Assembly: GCF_011305995.1 (NCBI RefSeq)
Contig: NZ_CP049910.1
Location: 5,156,001-5,220,000 of the forward strand
DNA: 64,000 bases
Direction: 5' to 3'
Source of the DNA: Diaphorobacter sp. HDW4A
GTDB lineage: Bacteria > Pseudomonadota > Gammaproteobacteria > Burkholderiales > Burkholderiaceae_C
The stretch's first letter is position 1. Each line of letters opens with the position of its first letter. Position numbers and translations under genes: made by a program. Below the pieces are notes generated by a model. That model saw only the letters and a list, made by a program, of their open reading frames with translations, was not told the DNA's origin and searched no databases. Below are positions 1 through 9,124 of the stretch, piece after piece.

Positions 1-399
1 GACTTGCGCTCCCAGGCGGTGGAGTTGATGCGGCTTGACGGCATCGAAGCCCATGTGATGGAGTTCGAGCACTTTCAGCCAGAGCGACCACTCTCGGTGA
101 TTTCCATGGCCGATGTGCTGGAACACATTCCCTATCCCATTCCTACGTTGCAGCATGCATATCAGGTCCTTGAGCCTGATGGGATGCTATTTCTGTCCAT
201 GCCCAATGATGAGTGTTACGCATGGCGGGTGCTGGACAGAACCGGCCAGAATCCCTACTGGGGCGAGCTTGAGCACTATCACAACTTCGGGCGGGAGCGC
301 CTGTTCGAGCTGTTGCGGGCTCAGGGTTTCGAGCCGTTGAGCTATGGCGTCAGCGAGCGGTACTACCTGTGCATGGAAGTCGTTGCTCGCAAACGCTGA
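1..399 (+). CDS. class I SAM-dependent methyltransferase, C-terminal part (5' truncated)
   Basis: The frame is open from the first base, so the true start lies before the window and only about 132 codons are visible. The segment ADVLEHIP matches the acidic-loop region after the SAM site of Methyltransf_11/23-type enzymes. It is followed by LEPDGMLFLSMPN, the usual strand-and-turn of these folds, and a WGELEHYHNF stretch. These enzymes move a methyl group from S-adenosylmethionine to an acceptor; the acceptor cannot be told from this fragment. The gene ends at tga 397-399, a few bases before the stop of the convergent sensor kinase gene. The fold is fairly certain and the substrate is unknown. 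Confidence 0.7.
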   Translation, partial: DLRSQAVELMRLDGIEAHVMEFEHFQPERPLSVISMADVLEHIPYPIPTLQHAYQVLEPDGMLFLSMPNDECYAWRVLDRTGQNPYWGELEHYHNFGRERLFELLRAQGFEPLSYGVSERYYLCMEVVARKR

Positions 400-403
400 G
401 AGG

Positions 404-3064
404 TCAGGATTTCTCTGTGATTTCACCTAAACGCAGCAGCGTCTGACTGAGCAGCGCCCGCAGCGCAGCGGGACGCACCGGCTTGAACAGCATCGCCCAG
501 CCGCGTTCGGCCGCATTGCGGCGCAGAGCCACGTCGCGCTCGGCCGTCACCAGAATCACCTGCGGCGACTGTTGCCAGATGGCCGAAAGCTCGCCATACA
601 GGTCGGGGCCGAAATACGCACCCATGCGCACGTCGAGCAGCACCAGTTGCGGCGCGTGGCCCCGGTTCGCGAAATCGAGCGCGGCCTGCGGTCCACCCGC
701 GAACGGCACCTCGCAGCCCCAGCGTTCGAGCAATGCGCCGGTGGCCGCGCAGCTTGGCGCGTCGTCGTCGATGTACCAGGCGCGCAGGCCCTGAAGCGGC
801 ATGTCTGCGCGGGCCTCGGGTTGCTTGGCGGCAGCTGTCGCGTCGGCCTGATGCGGTTGCTGCGCGGCCAGCGGCACGCTGACCCAGAAGGTGCTGCCCC
901 GGCCCAATTCGGAGACAAGGCCGATCTCGTGGCCGAGCAGCTTGCCCAGCCGTTCGACGATGGCCAGCCCCAGCCCCGCGCCGCGGTCCTGGTCGTGGCC
1001 TTCGTTGAGACGACGAAACTCTTCGAAGATCTCGCGCTGCAGGCTCTTGGGAATGCCCGGGCCCTGATCGTGTACTTCGATGCGCAGGTGATCGCCGCGC
1101 CGCCTGCAGCCGATCAGCACGCGGCCCTTGGGCGTGTAGCGGATCGCGTTGGACAGCAGGTTCTGCAGGATGCGGCGCAGCAGCGCCTCATCGCTGTGGA
1201 CGACGTAGCGCGAGCCCACGGCGGTGAGCTTCAATCCACGGCTTTCCGCGATGATGCCGAAGTTGTGCTGCATCACCTGCAGGAGCGGGCCGAGCGTGAA
1301 GTCGCGCACATGCACGTCGAGCTGGCCCGACTCCATGCGCGAGATGTCGAGCAGGCTGTTGAGAATGCCGTCCTGTGCGGTGAGCGCGCCGTCGATGCTG
1401 TCGGCCACGTGGCGCGCTGTGTCGTCGTGCAGATGGCTGCGCAGGAGCGAGCTGAACATGCGCGCGGCGTTCAGCGGCTGTAGCAGGTCGTGCACGGCGG
1501 CGGCGACGAAGCGGGTCTTGTAGCGGTTGGCCGATTCGGCCTCGCGTTTCGCTTGGTCGAGATCGCGCGTACGCTCGGCGATGCGCTGTTCCAACGTGTC
1601 GGCCAGCGAGCGTAATTCGCGCGCGGCGTTCTTATAGCTGGTGATGTCGGCATAGCTCGTGACGAAGCCCCCATCGGGCATGGGATTGCCGCGTATTTCA
1701 AGCACCGTGCCGTCGCTCTTGGCGCTTTCGTGCAGATGGCTCGTGCCTTCGCGCAGATGGTCGAGGCGGCGCTGAATCGCCTCTTCGCTGGGGTTGGGTC
1801 CGATCAGTCCGCGCCGCGCGTTGTGGCGGATCAGCGCCTCGACGGGCGCGCCCACGCGCATGAGCTCGGGCGGAAAGCGGAACAGCTGCACATAGCGCGA
1901 ATTCCAGGCCACCAGATTCAGATCCGCATCGATCACCACTACGCCCTGGGGCAGATGCTGCAGGCTGCGTGAGAGGCCGGTGTCGGCCTGCTTGGCGGCC
2001 TGCAGAATGCCGTCCTGCGCGGTGCGCAGCTCCTGCGCATGCTGGTGCAGCACGGTCTCCAGTTCCTGGCGGCTGCGCTGGCGCAGGTTGGACAGACGCT
2101 GGCGCTGGCGCACATACAGCACCAGCATCGCGAGCGCGAGCCAGATGCCCGCTGCAGCCACCGCCGCCCAGCGGCTGGCGATCGTGCTGCTTTGCGTGTT
2201 GTGAAGCAGATGCAGATGCCATTTCGAGTCGGGCAGCTGAACCGTCTGCCAGAGCATGGGCTGCGACAGCGAAGGCTCCTTGAAGCGCGCGAGCGTGCCG
2301 CCGTCGGCCACCTCTTTTTCGATGCTGAACTGCAGCGGTCGCAGTTCCTGGTCGGCATATTGGCGCGTCGCGTTGAGCTCGCCCTGGTCTTTGGGCGAGA
2401 GCGGCGCGAGCAATCGATAACGCCAGTCATCGTGATTGGCGAGAAACACCACGTCGTGCGCATCGGAGGCAAATACGATGTCGCTGGTCTGCAGCCAGCC
2501 GCGCTCCAGCTCGATCAGCAGGATCTTGATGGCGATGAGGCCCACGATGTTGCTCTCGTCATCGACGATGGCGCGCGAGAGAAAGTAGCCCGCCTCGCCG
2601 GTCGTCATACCGATGCCGTAGAAGCGCCCACGGCCCTCGGCGATGGCCTGCGTCACGTAGGGGCGGTAGCTGTAGTCCTCACCCACGTTGCTGCGCTCGT
2701 CGCGCCAGTTGCTAGCAGCAAGGGCACGTCCCCGCACGTTGATCAGCGTGAGCGTGGACGAATGGCTGGCACCGTTAGCGGCCTCGAGCTTGCGGTTGAG
2801 CTGGTCGACCTCGGCGCTCGTCAGCGGATGCGTGAGCGCCGCGCGCAACTGCGGATCCAGCGCCAGCACCTCGGGCAGCGTGCGGTAGCGGTCGATGCGC
2901 TGCGACAGCTCCTGCGCGTAGAGCGAGAGCTGGCGCTCCACGGTGCGGCTTTCTTCCTGCAGCGAGCGGTGCAGCGCGTACTGGCTGGCCAGCAGCATGC
3001 AGACCAGCATGCCCGCGAGCACGGCAACTACGGTCCACACAATTCGACGGCGCGATGAGGGCAT
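404..3064 (-). CDS. membrane-bound hybrid sensor histidine kinase/response regulator
   Basis: Inner-membrane sensor of a phosphorelay. Numbered from a possible TTG start at 3088: TM helix at about 16-36, periplasmic DctB/Cache-like domain at about 40-300, second TM at about 306-327, PAS at about 375-485 and a coiled linker to 525. The HisKA domain has phospho-acceptor H533 in AVHDLLQPLN. The HATPase domain has N box LLSNAIRYTP, G1 DQGPGIP and G2 GAGLGLAI. The C-terminal receiver has acidic cluster DDD, phospho-acceptor D819 in LLDVRM and K869 in FKPVRP. I chose the ATG at 3064; neither start has a clear ribosome site. It has no DNA-binding output, so a separate regulator is expected. It diverges from dctA with a 10-bp palindrome between them, suggesting but not proving dicarboxylate sensing. 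Confidence 0.88.
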   Translation of the reverse strand: MPSSRRRIVWTVVAVLAGMLVCMLLASQYALHRSLQEESRTVERQLSLYAQELSQRIDRYRTLPEVLALDPQLRAALTHPLTSAEVDQLNRKLEAANGASHSSTLTLINVRGRALAASNWRDERSNVGEDYSYRPYVTQAIAEGRGRFYGIGMTTGEAGYFLSRAIVDDESNIVGLIAIKILLIELERGWLQTSDIVFASDAHDVVFLANHDDWRYRLLAPLSPKDQGELNATRQYADQELRPLQFSIEKEVADGGTLARFKEPSLSQPMLWQTVQLPDSKWHLHLLHNTQSSTIASRWAAVAAAGIWLALAMLVLYVRQRQRLSNLRQRSRQELETVLHQHAQELRTAQDGILQAAKQADTGLSRSLQHLPQGVVVIDADLNLVAWNSRYVQLFRFPPELMRVGAPVEALIRHNARRGLIGPNPSEEAIQRRLDHLREGTSHLHESAKSDGTVLEIRGNPMPDGGFVTSYADITSYKNAARELRSLADTLEQRIAERTRDLDQAKREAESANRYKTRFVAAAVHDLLQPLNAARMFSSLLRSHLHDDTARHVADSIDGALTAQDGILNSLLDISRMESGQLDVHVRDFTLGPLLQVMQHNFGIIAESRGLKLTAVGSRYVVHSDEALLRRILQNLLSNAIRYTPKGRVLIGCRRRGDHLRIEVHDQGPGIPKSLQREIFEEFRRLNEGHDQDRGAGLGLAIVERLGKLLGHEIGLVSELGRGSTFWVSVPLAAQQPHQADATAAAKQPEARADMPLQGLRAWYIDDDAPSCAATGALLERWGCEVPFAGGPQAALDFANRGHAPQLVLLDVRMGAYFGPDLYGELSAIWQQSPQVILVTAERDVALRRNAAERGWAMLFKPVRPAALRALLSQTLLRLGEITEKS

Positions 3065-3138
3065 GGGGTTCGGTCGATCAAAAGTCAAAAAAAAAGGGGT
3101 GGCAGGTGATTGAACCGCCGAATACTGCAGTGTAGGTA

Positions 3139-3155
3139 CTAGGTAATTACCCTAG
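3139..3155. promoter_or_regulatory. palindromic site between sensor kinase and dctA
   Basis: The perfect 10-bp palindrome ggtaattacc (3142-3151) is flanked by cta and ctag, making a nearly symmetric 17-bp element in the 272-bp divergent intergenic region. It is a good candidate for binding by a response regulator controlling dctA and/or the kinase gene. This is inference; no regulator gene is adjacent. Confidence 0.4.
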
Positions 3156-3336
3156 GTTACGAAGTTCACCCAGAGGGAGCCTGGTCCGACTAATACCAAT
3201 GTGTTATCGCCAGCTGTGGCCATGCGCCGTACAAACCGGAACATTCCGCAAGCTGGCGATGGTTTCGCTCGCAGCATGGCTCGTAAAACAGCTTGCTCCC
3301 GCATGCGGTCTCACATTCAAACTTTGGAGAACCCGC

Positions 3337-4662
3337 ATGCAACCCATCCCGCAGCAGGCTGCGCAGCCCGAGCATCTGCCGTTCTATCGGCAGCTTTATT
3401 TCCAGGTGATCTTCGCCATCGTGGTCGGCGTGCTGCTCGGCTACTTCGAGCCCGCCTACGCGCAGCAATTCAAGCCGCTGGGTGACGCCTTCGTGAAGCT
3501 GGTGAAGATGATCATCGCGCCGGTGATCTTTCTCACCATCGTGACCGGCATCGCCGGCATGACGCAGCTGCGCACCGTGGGCCGCGTGTTCGCCAAGACC
3601 ATGGTCTACTTTCTGTTCTTCTCGACGCTCGCGCTGATCGTCGGCCTGATCGTCGCGCACGTGATCCAGCCGGGCGCTGGCATGCATATCAACGTGGCCG
3701 ATCTGGACCAGAAGGAAGTGCAGGGCTACGTGAGCAAGTCGCACGAGATGACGCTCACCGGCTTCCTCATGGACATCATCCCCAAGACGCTGGTCAGCCC
3801 GTTCGTGGGTGACAACATCCTGCAGGTGCTGTTCATCGCCGTGCTGTTCGGCATCTCGCTGGCCATGTCCGGCGACCACGGCAAACCGGTGCTGAAGTTC
3901 CTCGAATCGCTCACCATCCCCGTGTTCAAGCTAGTGGGTATTCTCATGAAGGCCGCTCCCATTGGTGCTTTCGGCGCCATCGCCTTCACCATCGGCAAGT
4001 TCGGTCTGGGCTCGCTCGTGAACCTCGCATGGCTGGTCGGTACGTTCTACATCACCTCGCTGCTGTTTGTGGTGGTGATCCTTGGTGCCGTCGCCCACAT
4101 GTGCGGCTTCTCCGTGATCAAGCTGGCCAAGTACCTCAAGGCCGAACTGCTGCTGGTGCTGGGCACCTCGTCGTCCGAATCTGCCCTGCCCTCGCTCATG
4201 CAGAAGATGGAGCGCGCCGGTTGCAGCAAGTCGGTGGTCGGCCTCGTGGTTCCTACCGGCTACTCGTTCAATCTGGACGGCACCAACATCTACATGACGC
4301 TGGCCGCGCTGTTCATCGCGCAAGCCACCGACACCCACCTCACGCTCGGCCACCAGATTATGCTGCTGCTGGTCGCGATGCTGAGCTCCAAGGGCGCTGC
4401 TGGTGTGACCGGCGCAGGCTTCATCACCTTGGCCGCCACGCTCGCCGTGGTGCCCGAAGTGCCGGTCGCCGGCATGGCGCTGATTCTGGGTGTGGACCGC
4501 TTCATGAGCGAATGCCGCTCGCTGACCAACTTCATGGGCAATGCAGTCGCCACCGTCGTCGTCTCGCGCTGGGAAAACGCGCTGGATCACAGCAAGCTCG
4601 ACGCCGCGCTCAACGACACGCTGCCACCCGAACCCGAAGAACCCGGCGCAAAGCACGCCTGA
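3337..4662 (+). CDS. dctA: C4-dicarboxylate/proton-sodium symporter DctA
   Basis: Secondary transporter of the DAACS (glutamate/dicarboxylate symporter) family that imports succinate, fumarate and malate across the inner membrane. The 441-residue product has the usual DctA length. It shows the serine-rich hairpin [17 protein letters not shown], the ligand/cation motif NLDGTN in [13 protein letters not shown], and the second hairpin [16 protein letters not shown] at 3337 was chosen because GGAG sits seven bases upstream and the protein then begins like other DctA proteins; the frame stays open further upstream but carries no homologous residues. A strong terminator follows at 4681. The divergent sensor kinase is the likely regulator partner. 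Confidence 0.93.
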   Translation: MQPIPQQAAQPEHLPFYRQLYFQVIFAIVVGVLLGYFEPAYAQQFKPLGDAFVKLVKMIIAPVIFLTIVTGIAGMTQLRTVGRVFAKTMVYFLFFSTLALIVGLIVAHVIQPGAGMHINVADLDQKEVQGYVSKSHEMTLTGFLMDIIPKTLVSPFVGDNILQVLFIAVLFGISLAMSGDHGKPVLKFLESLTIPVFKLVGILMKAAPIGAFGAIAFTIGKFGLGSLVNLAWLVGTFYITSLLFVVVILGAVAHMCGFSVIKLAKYLKAELLLVLGTSSSESALPSLMQKMERAGCSKSVVGLVVPTGYSFNLDGTNIYMTLAALFIAQATDTHLTLGHQIMLLLVAMLSSKGAAGVTGAGFITLAATLAVVPEVPVAGMALILGVDRFMSECRSLTNFMGNAVATVVVSRWENALDHSKLDAALNDTLPPEPEEPGAKHA

Positions 4663-4680
4663 GCATTCTTGCCATCCGTA

Positions 4681-4719
4681 AAGCCCCGTGGCTGACGTCT
4701 GTCGGCCACGGGGCTTTTG
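4681..4719 (+). terminator. rho-independent terminator of dctA
   Basis: A perfect 12-bp stem aagccccgtggc (4681-4692) pairs with 4705-4716 around a 12-base loop and runs into tttt. It starts 18 bases after the dctA stop. Confidence 0.9.
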
Positions 4720-4815
4720 TCATTCAAGGCGCTTCTGTGGACAACTTGCAGCCGCACTGCGTAGCATGGCAAAAATTGCAAAACTGCAGCGCTGCTTTCC
4801 ACAAGGCCTTCCTCC

Positions 4816-6012
4816 ATGCACATTGCTCGTCGCTCGTTTCACCGGCTTGGCTGCTGTCTGCTGCTACCCTGGATGGGCTCGGTGGCGCTTGCCCAGACCG
4901 GCTCCGACGTGTTGCCCGGTCATCTCTACGAAGGCACGCTCAAGGGCCACGAGGTACAGGCCTGCATCGAACAGGACGAGGGCCTGTTCTACGTGCTGGT
5001 CGCAAAGGAAAGCACGTCCGCTGTGGAACTCTTCAAGCCCAACACCCAGCGCATGGCACGGCCGCCGTCCGAGATGGCAACCGAGCTGGCGGGTATGTGG
5101 CAGACCAGCCTCGAAGGCAGCTGCTGCACCCATTCGCTTGCTGATCCATTGCAGGGCGAGCATCTCGCAGACTGGATGACGCTCAAGGCCAGCGGTGACA
5201 AGTCCTGGCAGGGGACGATGCACTTCCGGCTGCGCGGGGATCCATCGTCGGCCCCCAAATGGGATAGCGCGCCGCTGCAGCTCAAGTGGGTGGCGGACAC
5301 CTGCGAGAGGTTCGAGCGCAAGCGCCTCGACCGCCCCTGGCAGGAGATGCGCCTGATCAAGGCGCAGCACGCCGAAGTCAAAGTGCAGTCGCACCGGATG
5401 AAGCTCAAGCACCTGCAGCATCCCGTGTCCAAGGCCATGGCGCTGGAGCTGCTGCCCACGCCCGCCGTTCCACCGACTGCGCTGCAAGCCATCAACCGCC
5501 AGTTGATCGCCATGCGCGAGGACATGAACAGCGACTGGAGCCAGTGCTCGGAATACGATGGTGAGATGCGTCTGATCGCCGAGTCAGCGCGTGTCGTCAC
5601 CATAGAGACGAGCACCGCGTCCTACTGCGGTGGCGCGCATCCCAACGAGGGCCAGGGCTTTCAGACCTTCGATCTGGCAACGGGTGAGCCCATAGACTTC
5701 AACCGCTGGTTGACGCAGCCCGCCAAGCCCAACGACAGAGCGCTTCCCCTGAAGCTGCTGGAGCGGCTGCTCAAGTCCATTGGCAACACGCAGGGCGACG
5801 ATCAGGGCTGCATCGAACGCATGCGCGAGACGGGCCAGTTCGAGCTGTGGATGAGTCCCAAGGGAGCGCAGTTCCGATTCATGGAAGGCGGGCGGCCCTA
5901 TATCGTCTGCCGCGACGACTACGCCCTTTCCTTCTCCACCGTGCGGCCCTTCATCCGGGCCGACAGGCGCAAGGAGTTTGACGCAGTCGCGCGAAGCTTT
6001 TCAGCCCGTTGA
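4816..6012 (+). CDS. secreted DUF3298/DUF4163-like protein
   Basis: Predicted exported protein of 398 residues. The N-terminus is a signal peptide with hydrophobic core LLLPWMGSVALA and a likely cut after VALA-Q. The C-terminal half holds the segment SYCGGAHPN followed by FDLATGEPIDFNRW, the signature of DUF3298 (RsiV/PdaC-like periplasmic domains). The N-terminal half is cysteine-containing (QACIEQ, GSCCTH) and I do not recognise it. Function is unknown; related domains bind extracytoplasmic ligands such as lysozyme or glycan. It follows the dctA terminator and ends 11 bases before the convergent rdgC stop, so it is probably monocistronic. Confidence 0.75.
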   Translation: MHIARRSFHRLGCCLLLPWMGSVALAQTGSDVLPGHLYEGTLKGHEVQACIEQDEGLFYVLVAKESTSAVELFKPNTQRMARPPSEMATELAGMWQTSLEGSCCTHSLADPLQGEHLADWMTLKASGDKSWQGTMHFRLRGDPSSAPKWDSAPLQLKWVADTCERFERKRLDRPWQEMRLIKAQHAEVKVQSHRMKLKHLQHPVSKAMALELLPTPAVPPTALQAINRQLIAMREDMNSDWSQCSEYDGEMRLIAESARVVTIETSTASYCGGAHPNEGQGFQTFDLATGEPIDFNRWLTQPAKPNDRALPLKLLERLLKSIGNTQGDDQGCIERMRETGQFELWMSPKGAQFRFMEGGRPYIVCRDDYALSFSTVRPFIRADRRKEFDAVARSFSAR

Positions 6013-6023
6013 TCATTCGCTGA

Positions 6024-7040
6024 TCAGAACGGCGGATCTTCTTCCTCGTCGTCACCGTCCGTGGTCACTGCGGACTTGGAGTTATCCACAGCACCCGGCT
6101 TGGTGTTGGCATCCGCGCGTGGCGTGGCAGTCGACGTACCGCCGCCAAGTTCCGTGCGCCCCTCGCCGCCCAGCGCGTCGATCAGATCGGGCAGCAGCTT
6201 GGTGAGCTCGCCGGTGGCGATGGCCACGTCGGTGTCGAAGCCGCCATCGTCCTGCTTCTGGCCTTCAAAGACCGTGTCGAGGAAGGACACTTTTTTGATC
6301 TGAAAGCTCTCCGTCAGCACGAACGAGACGCGGTCGTCCCAAGTCATCGCTAGCTTGGTCGGCAGTTTGCCCTGTTCGATGTGCTCGCGAACTTCGTCGA
6401 TATCGAGCGGATGGCGCGAATAGCGCACCACGGCCTTGGCTTCGTCGGCGCTCTTGAGCTCGCACTCGCGGTCGATGCTGAAGCCAACCGGCGGCTCCTG
6501 CTCCTTGAGCCAGTGCGCCATGCAAGCCTGCGGCGACTCGGCCGTGTCGAGCAGCGCCACAGCAAAGCCCGGGAGCGCGTCGACCAGCATGGTCACCACC
6601 TCATCGGCACGGCCCTGGCTGCCGGTGTCGAGCACCAGCAGATGCGCCTCGGGATCGATCCACACCCAAGTCGAGCCTTGCTTGGTGAAGGCCATGGGCA
6701 GCAGGTCGAGCTTGGCCTCTTCCTTGAGCTCCTTGCTCTCCTTCTTGCCAGGCTTGCGACCGGTTTCCTGCTCGATGCGCGCGGCCTTCTCTTTGACCTT
6801 GCGCGCCAATACAGAGCCCGGCAGCACCTTGGCCTCGGTTATCAGGCGCAGGATCCACTGCCCGCCCACGGATTCGGCGAGCAGGCCATGCTCATCGCCG
6901 CGCGGCGGCACCCAGCCGACGGACTTTTCCTGTGTCGCGCCGCATTCCTCGAACAGCGACTTGGCGAGAGCCTCTTCCAACTGCGTCAACTCCGTCTGCC
7001 ATGACTCGGCGATGCGATACACGATCATGTTTTTGAACAC
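6024..7040 (-). CDS. rdgC: recombination-associated protein RdgC
   Basis: Ring-shaped nucleoid-associated DNA-binding protein that limits RecA loading and is needed in some recombination-deficient backgrounds. The 338-residue product starts MFKNMIVYRI, as RdgC proteins do, and keeps the family segments GWVPPR, LLAESVGGQW, LLPMAFTK and VWIDP. The C-terminal tail from about residue 310 is low-complexity and acidic. It is a cytoplasmic single gene, convergent with the DUF3298 gene. A perfect DnaA box (6082-6090) lies inside its 3' end. Confidence 0.93.
   Translation of the reverse strand: MFKNMIVYRIAESWQTELTQLEEALAKSLFEECGATQEKSVGWVPPRGDEHGLLAESVGGQWILRLITEAKVLPGSVLARKVKEKAARIEQETGRKPGKKESKELKEEAKLDLLPMAFTKQGSTWVWIDPEAHLLVLDTGSQGRADEVVTMLVDALPGFAVALLDTAESPQACMAHWLKEQEPPVGFSIDRECELKSADEAKAVVRYSRHPLDIDEVREHIEQGKLPTKLAMTWDDRVSFVLTESFQIKKVSFLDTVFEGQKQDDGGFDTDVAIATGELTKLLPDLIDALGGEGRTELGGGTSTATPRADANTKPGAVDNSKSAVTTDGDDEEEDPPF
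6082..6090 (+). other. perfect DnaA box inside rdgC
   Basis: The exact 9-mer TTATCCACA, one of nine perfect copies between 6 and 13 kb. I saw none in the rest of the window. Confidence 0.55.
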
Positions 7041-7447
7041 GATAACTATCCGTCCTTCACTTTGCGAAATTCATGAGCGGCCCACAAGGACCCTCTACCT
7101 GTCTGCATTGTCCGTGTTGTGCGATGTCCCTTCACGGGAGATTCAAGATTCAGACCGCCATCAAAATAATAGCGGCCATTGCTGTTGCAATGGTCAATGC
7201 AGGTCGATTTCAGTTATCCACAGCCCGGCTTGAGGAGCCCCAAAGCGCATCCCCGGCGCTGGAGAAATTTGTAGAACTTTACACAGATTGAAATTTGGAA
7301 CACCGTGGCGATACATGCCGATCCCACACTTGCATCCAAGCGCCGGGGTTCTTGTCCTGCTCCTCTCGACTGCTCTCTCTCAGGCAGACACCCCCGGCGC
7401 CCTGATCCCAGGACGACACGAGACATTTCACGAAAGGAAATCTCATC
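7041..7447. other. 407-bp divergent intergenic region, rdgC to Spy-like gene
   Basis: Promoter region for two divergent genes. It holds one perfect DnaA box at 7214-7222. Short ORFs here have no recognisable product. A ribosome site (AAGGAAA, about 7435) precedes the Spy-like start. No other structure was identified. Confidence 0.5.
7214..7222 (+). other. perfect DnaA box, rdgC/Spy intergenic
   Basis: Exact TTATCCACA within gttatccacag. It belongs to the 6-13 kb group of DnaA boxes. Confidence 0.55.
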
Positions 7448-8113
7448 ATGGCCCGCTTCACTTTCAGTACCCGTACTTTTGCTGCAACTGCACTGGCCGC
7501 TGCCATGTTTGCCGCCGCAGCCGCCCCTTCCTTCGCCCAGACGGCAGCGTCTGCCCAAGCACCCGCCGCCTCCGCACCAGCAGACGCCAAGCCGGGCCAC
7601 CGTCCTCCACACGAACGCGGTCAGCGCATGACGCCCGAGCAGCGCCAAGAACGCATGGCCAAGCATGCCGAAGCCTTCAAGCAAAAGCTCAAGATCACGG
7701 CCGACCAGGAACCCGCCTGGAACGCCTTCCAGGCATCCATGCACCCCAAGGACCGGCCTGACCACGCGCGTCTGGACCCCAAGGAAATGGACAAGCTGAC
7801 CACGCCCGAACGCATTGATCGCATGCGTGCCATGCACGCCCAGCGCTCGGCTGAGATGGATCGACGCGGCGAAGCCGTGAAGACCTTCTACGCCACCCTC
7901 AAGCCCGAGCAGCAGAAGGTGTTCGACCAGGAAAGCAAGCGCATGATGCATCGCTTCGGCCCCGGCGGAGAACATGGTCCACGTGATGGCGGCGCCAAGG
8001 GCCATGAGCAACGCCGTGGTGGTCACGATAGCAAGCACCATCCACGTCATGACGGCAAGAGCAAGCCAATGCCTTCGGACGCCGCTCCCGCAGCCCCGGT
8101 CCAACCGCAGTAA
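7448..8113 (+). CDS. Spy/CpxP-family periplasmic chaperone-like protein (LTXXQ motif)
   Basis: Predicted periplasmic protein of 221 residues with a signal peptide ending PSFAQ. The middle third is helical and charged, with an MTPEQRQERM segment and a TLKPEQQKVFDQ segment that match the two LTxxQ-type motifs of the Spy/CpxP family. Such proteins are ATP-independent chaperones or stress sensors under Cpx- or Bae-like control. The last 60 residues are rich in His, Gly and Lys, which could bind metal or simply be disordered. A ribosome site aaaggaaa lies about nine bases before the ATG. A long perfect terminator follows. Confidence 0.8.
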   Translation: MARFTFSTRTFAATALAAAMFAAAAAPSFAQTAASAQAPAASAPADAKPGHRPPHERGQRMTPEQRQERMAKHAEAFKQKLKITADQEPAWNAFQASMHPKDRPDHARLDPKEMDKLTTPERIDRMRAMHAQRSAEMDRRGEAVKTFYATLKPEQQKVFDQESKRMMHRFGPGGEHGPRDGGAKGHEQRRGGHDSKHHPRHDGKSKPMPSDAAPAAPVQPQ

Positions 8114-8137
8114 GCCCTGCCCTGCGGCGCATAGCGT

Positions 8138-8188
8138 CGACATTGAACACAAAAGCCCGCAATATGCGGGCTTTTGTGTTCAATGTCG
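8138..8188. terminator. 23-bp perfect stem terminator after Spy-like gene
   Basis: Arms 8138-8160 and 8166-8188 are perfectly complementary around a 5-base loop. The GC core gcccgc/gcgggc is flanked by an aaaa/tttt tract, so it can work in both directions. Confidence 0.9.
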
Positions 8189-8298
8189 GAAAACTCTGTT
8201 CCGAAGAAACACATCAGTGATGCGGTAACGACCTACGACACGACCTGTAGTCCCGAGACTAAAGTCAGTAGCAAATAGCTGAATTTGGGAGTTCTGCC

Positions 8299-8907
8299 AT
8301 GTCTTTCCATTTCACCCGCCGCGAATGCAAGAGCGCATTCAGAACATTGCGCACAAGTGCTGCGCTGGTTCTTGTCTCGGGCCTGTTCGCTCAGGCCGCC
8401 CTGGCCCAGCAGTCGCTCACCACCGACCTGTCCCAGGCCCGATCCATCTATGTGCAAGGTAGCTGGGCCAATCGGGGCACACATGCCGCCACCGTCGGCG
8501 TGACCATGCCATGGAGTGGCTGGTCTTATGACCTCTGGGGCGGGCGGGTGCGCGGGCTTTGGGATATTTATGCCACACGCCTGTCGTTCGACGGCGCACG
8601 CGGCTATGACGACACCTGGATGTTCGGCCTCACCCCCACACTGCGCTGGCGTGCGGACCACGGCAGCTCACCGTGGTTTGTCGAAGCCGGCATTGGCCTG
8701 AGCTACATGACAGACCGCTACGTCACTGTCCACAAGGAATTCAGCACTTCCTTCAACTTCGCAAGCCATCTGGGTGTTGGCTACAACTTCGGCGATCAGC
8801 GTCGACACGAGGTGCAACTGCGCATCGAACATGTTTCCAACGCAGGCATCAAACATCCCAACCCCGGCGAAAACTTCGCACAGGTGCGCTACGGATACCA
8901 CTTCTAA
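8299..8907 (+). CDS. pagL: lipid A 3-O-deacylase, PagL family
   Basis: Outer-membrane beta-barrel enzyme that removes the 3-O-linked acyl chain from lipid A. The 202-residue precursor has a signal peptide ending AALAQ and then alternating strands ending in RYGYHF, with the terminal Phe typical of barrel assembly. The PagL active-site block is present: H178 and S180 in EHVSNAGIKHPNPGEN, with E191 as probable third residue, one position earlier than in the Pseudomonas enzyme. It follows the Spy terminator and is probably transcribed alone. The family call is firm; activity is inferred. Confidence 0.87.
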   Translation: MSFHFTRRECKSAFRTLRTSAALVLVSGLFAQAALAQQSLTTDLSQARSIYVQGSWANRGTHAATVGVTMPWSGWSYDLWGGRVRGLWDIYATRLSFDGARGYDDTWMFGLTPTLRWRADHGSSPWFVEAGIGLSYMTDRYVTVHKEFSTSFNFASHLGVGYNFGDQRRHEVQLRIEHVSNAGIKHPNPGENFAQVRYGYHF

Positions 8908-8923
8908 GCCACTTGATAACTGT

Positions 8924-9124
8924 TTATCCACAACTGAAATCCAATTTACAAGCGGGTGTGGATAAACTTGTACAGAATTCCAAGGATAAATTCAAGTTAT
9001 CCACAGATAAGTGAATAACTTCAAAGTTGTTCCCATTTCGACCTCATTCAAACGGTACCTCCTGGCACATGGTTTGAATTTCCTGAAGTGCTTGTCATCT
9101 ATGGGGAAAAACAAGTTATCCACA
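8924..9124. promoter_or_regulatory. cluster of four perfect DnaA boxes in an AT-rich intergenic region
   Basis: The 412-bp gap between the PagL gene and the SDR gene holds exact TTATCCACA 9-mers at 8924-8932, 8997-9005 and 9116-9124 on the + strand, and one at 8957-8965 on the - strand. The flank at 9140-9300 is AT-rich (for example catatataaataacac near 9151), as an unwinding element would be. No dnaA, dnaN, parAB or replication initiator gene is in the window. It may be a DnaA-titration or modulation site, or part of an origin. The boxes are certain; the role is inference. Confidence 0.6.

Noticed and set aside
3199..3336. An N-terminal extension of DctA by 46 codons, and a sigma-54 promoter in the same bases.
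   Set aside because: ATG 3337 has a ribosome site and the family N-terminus. The best -24/-12 candidate lacks the conserved GC element.
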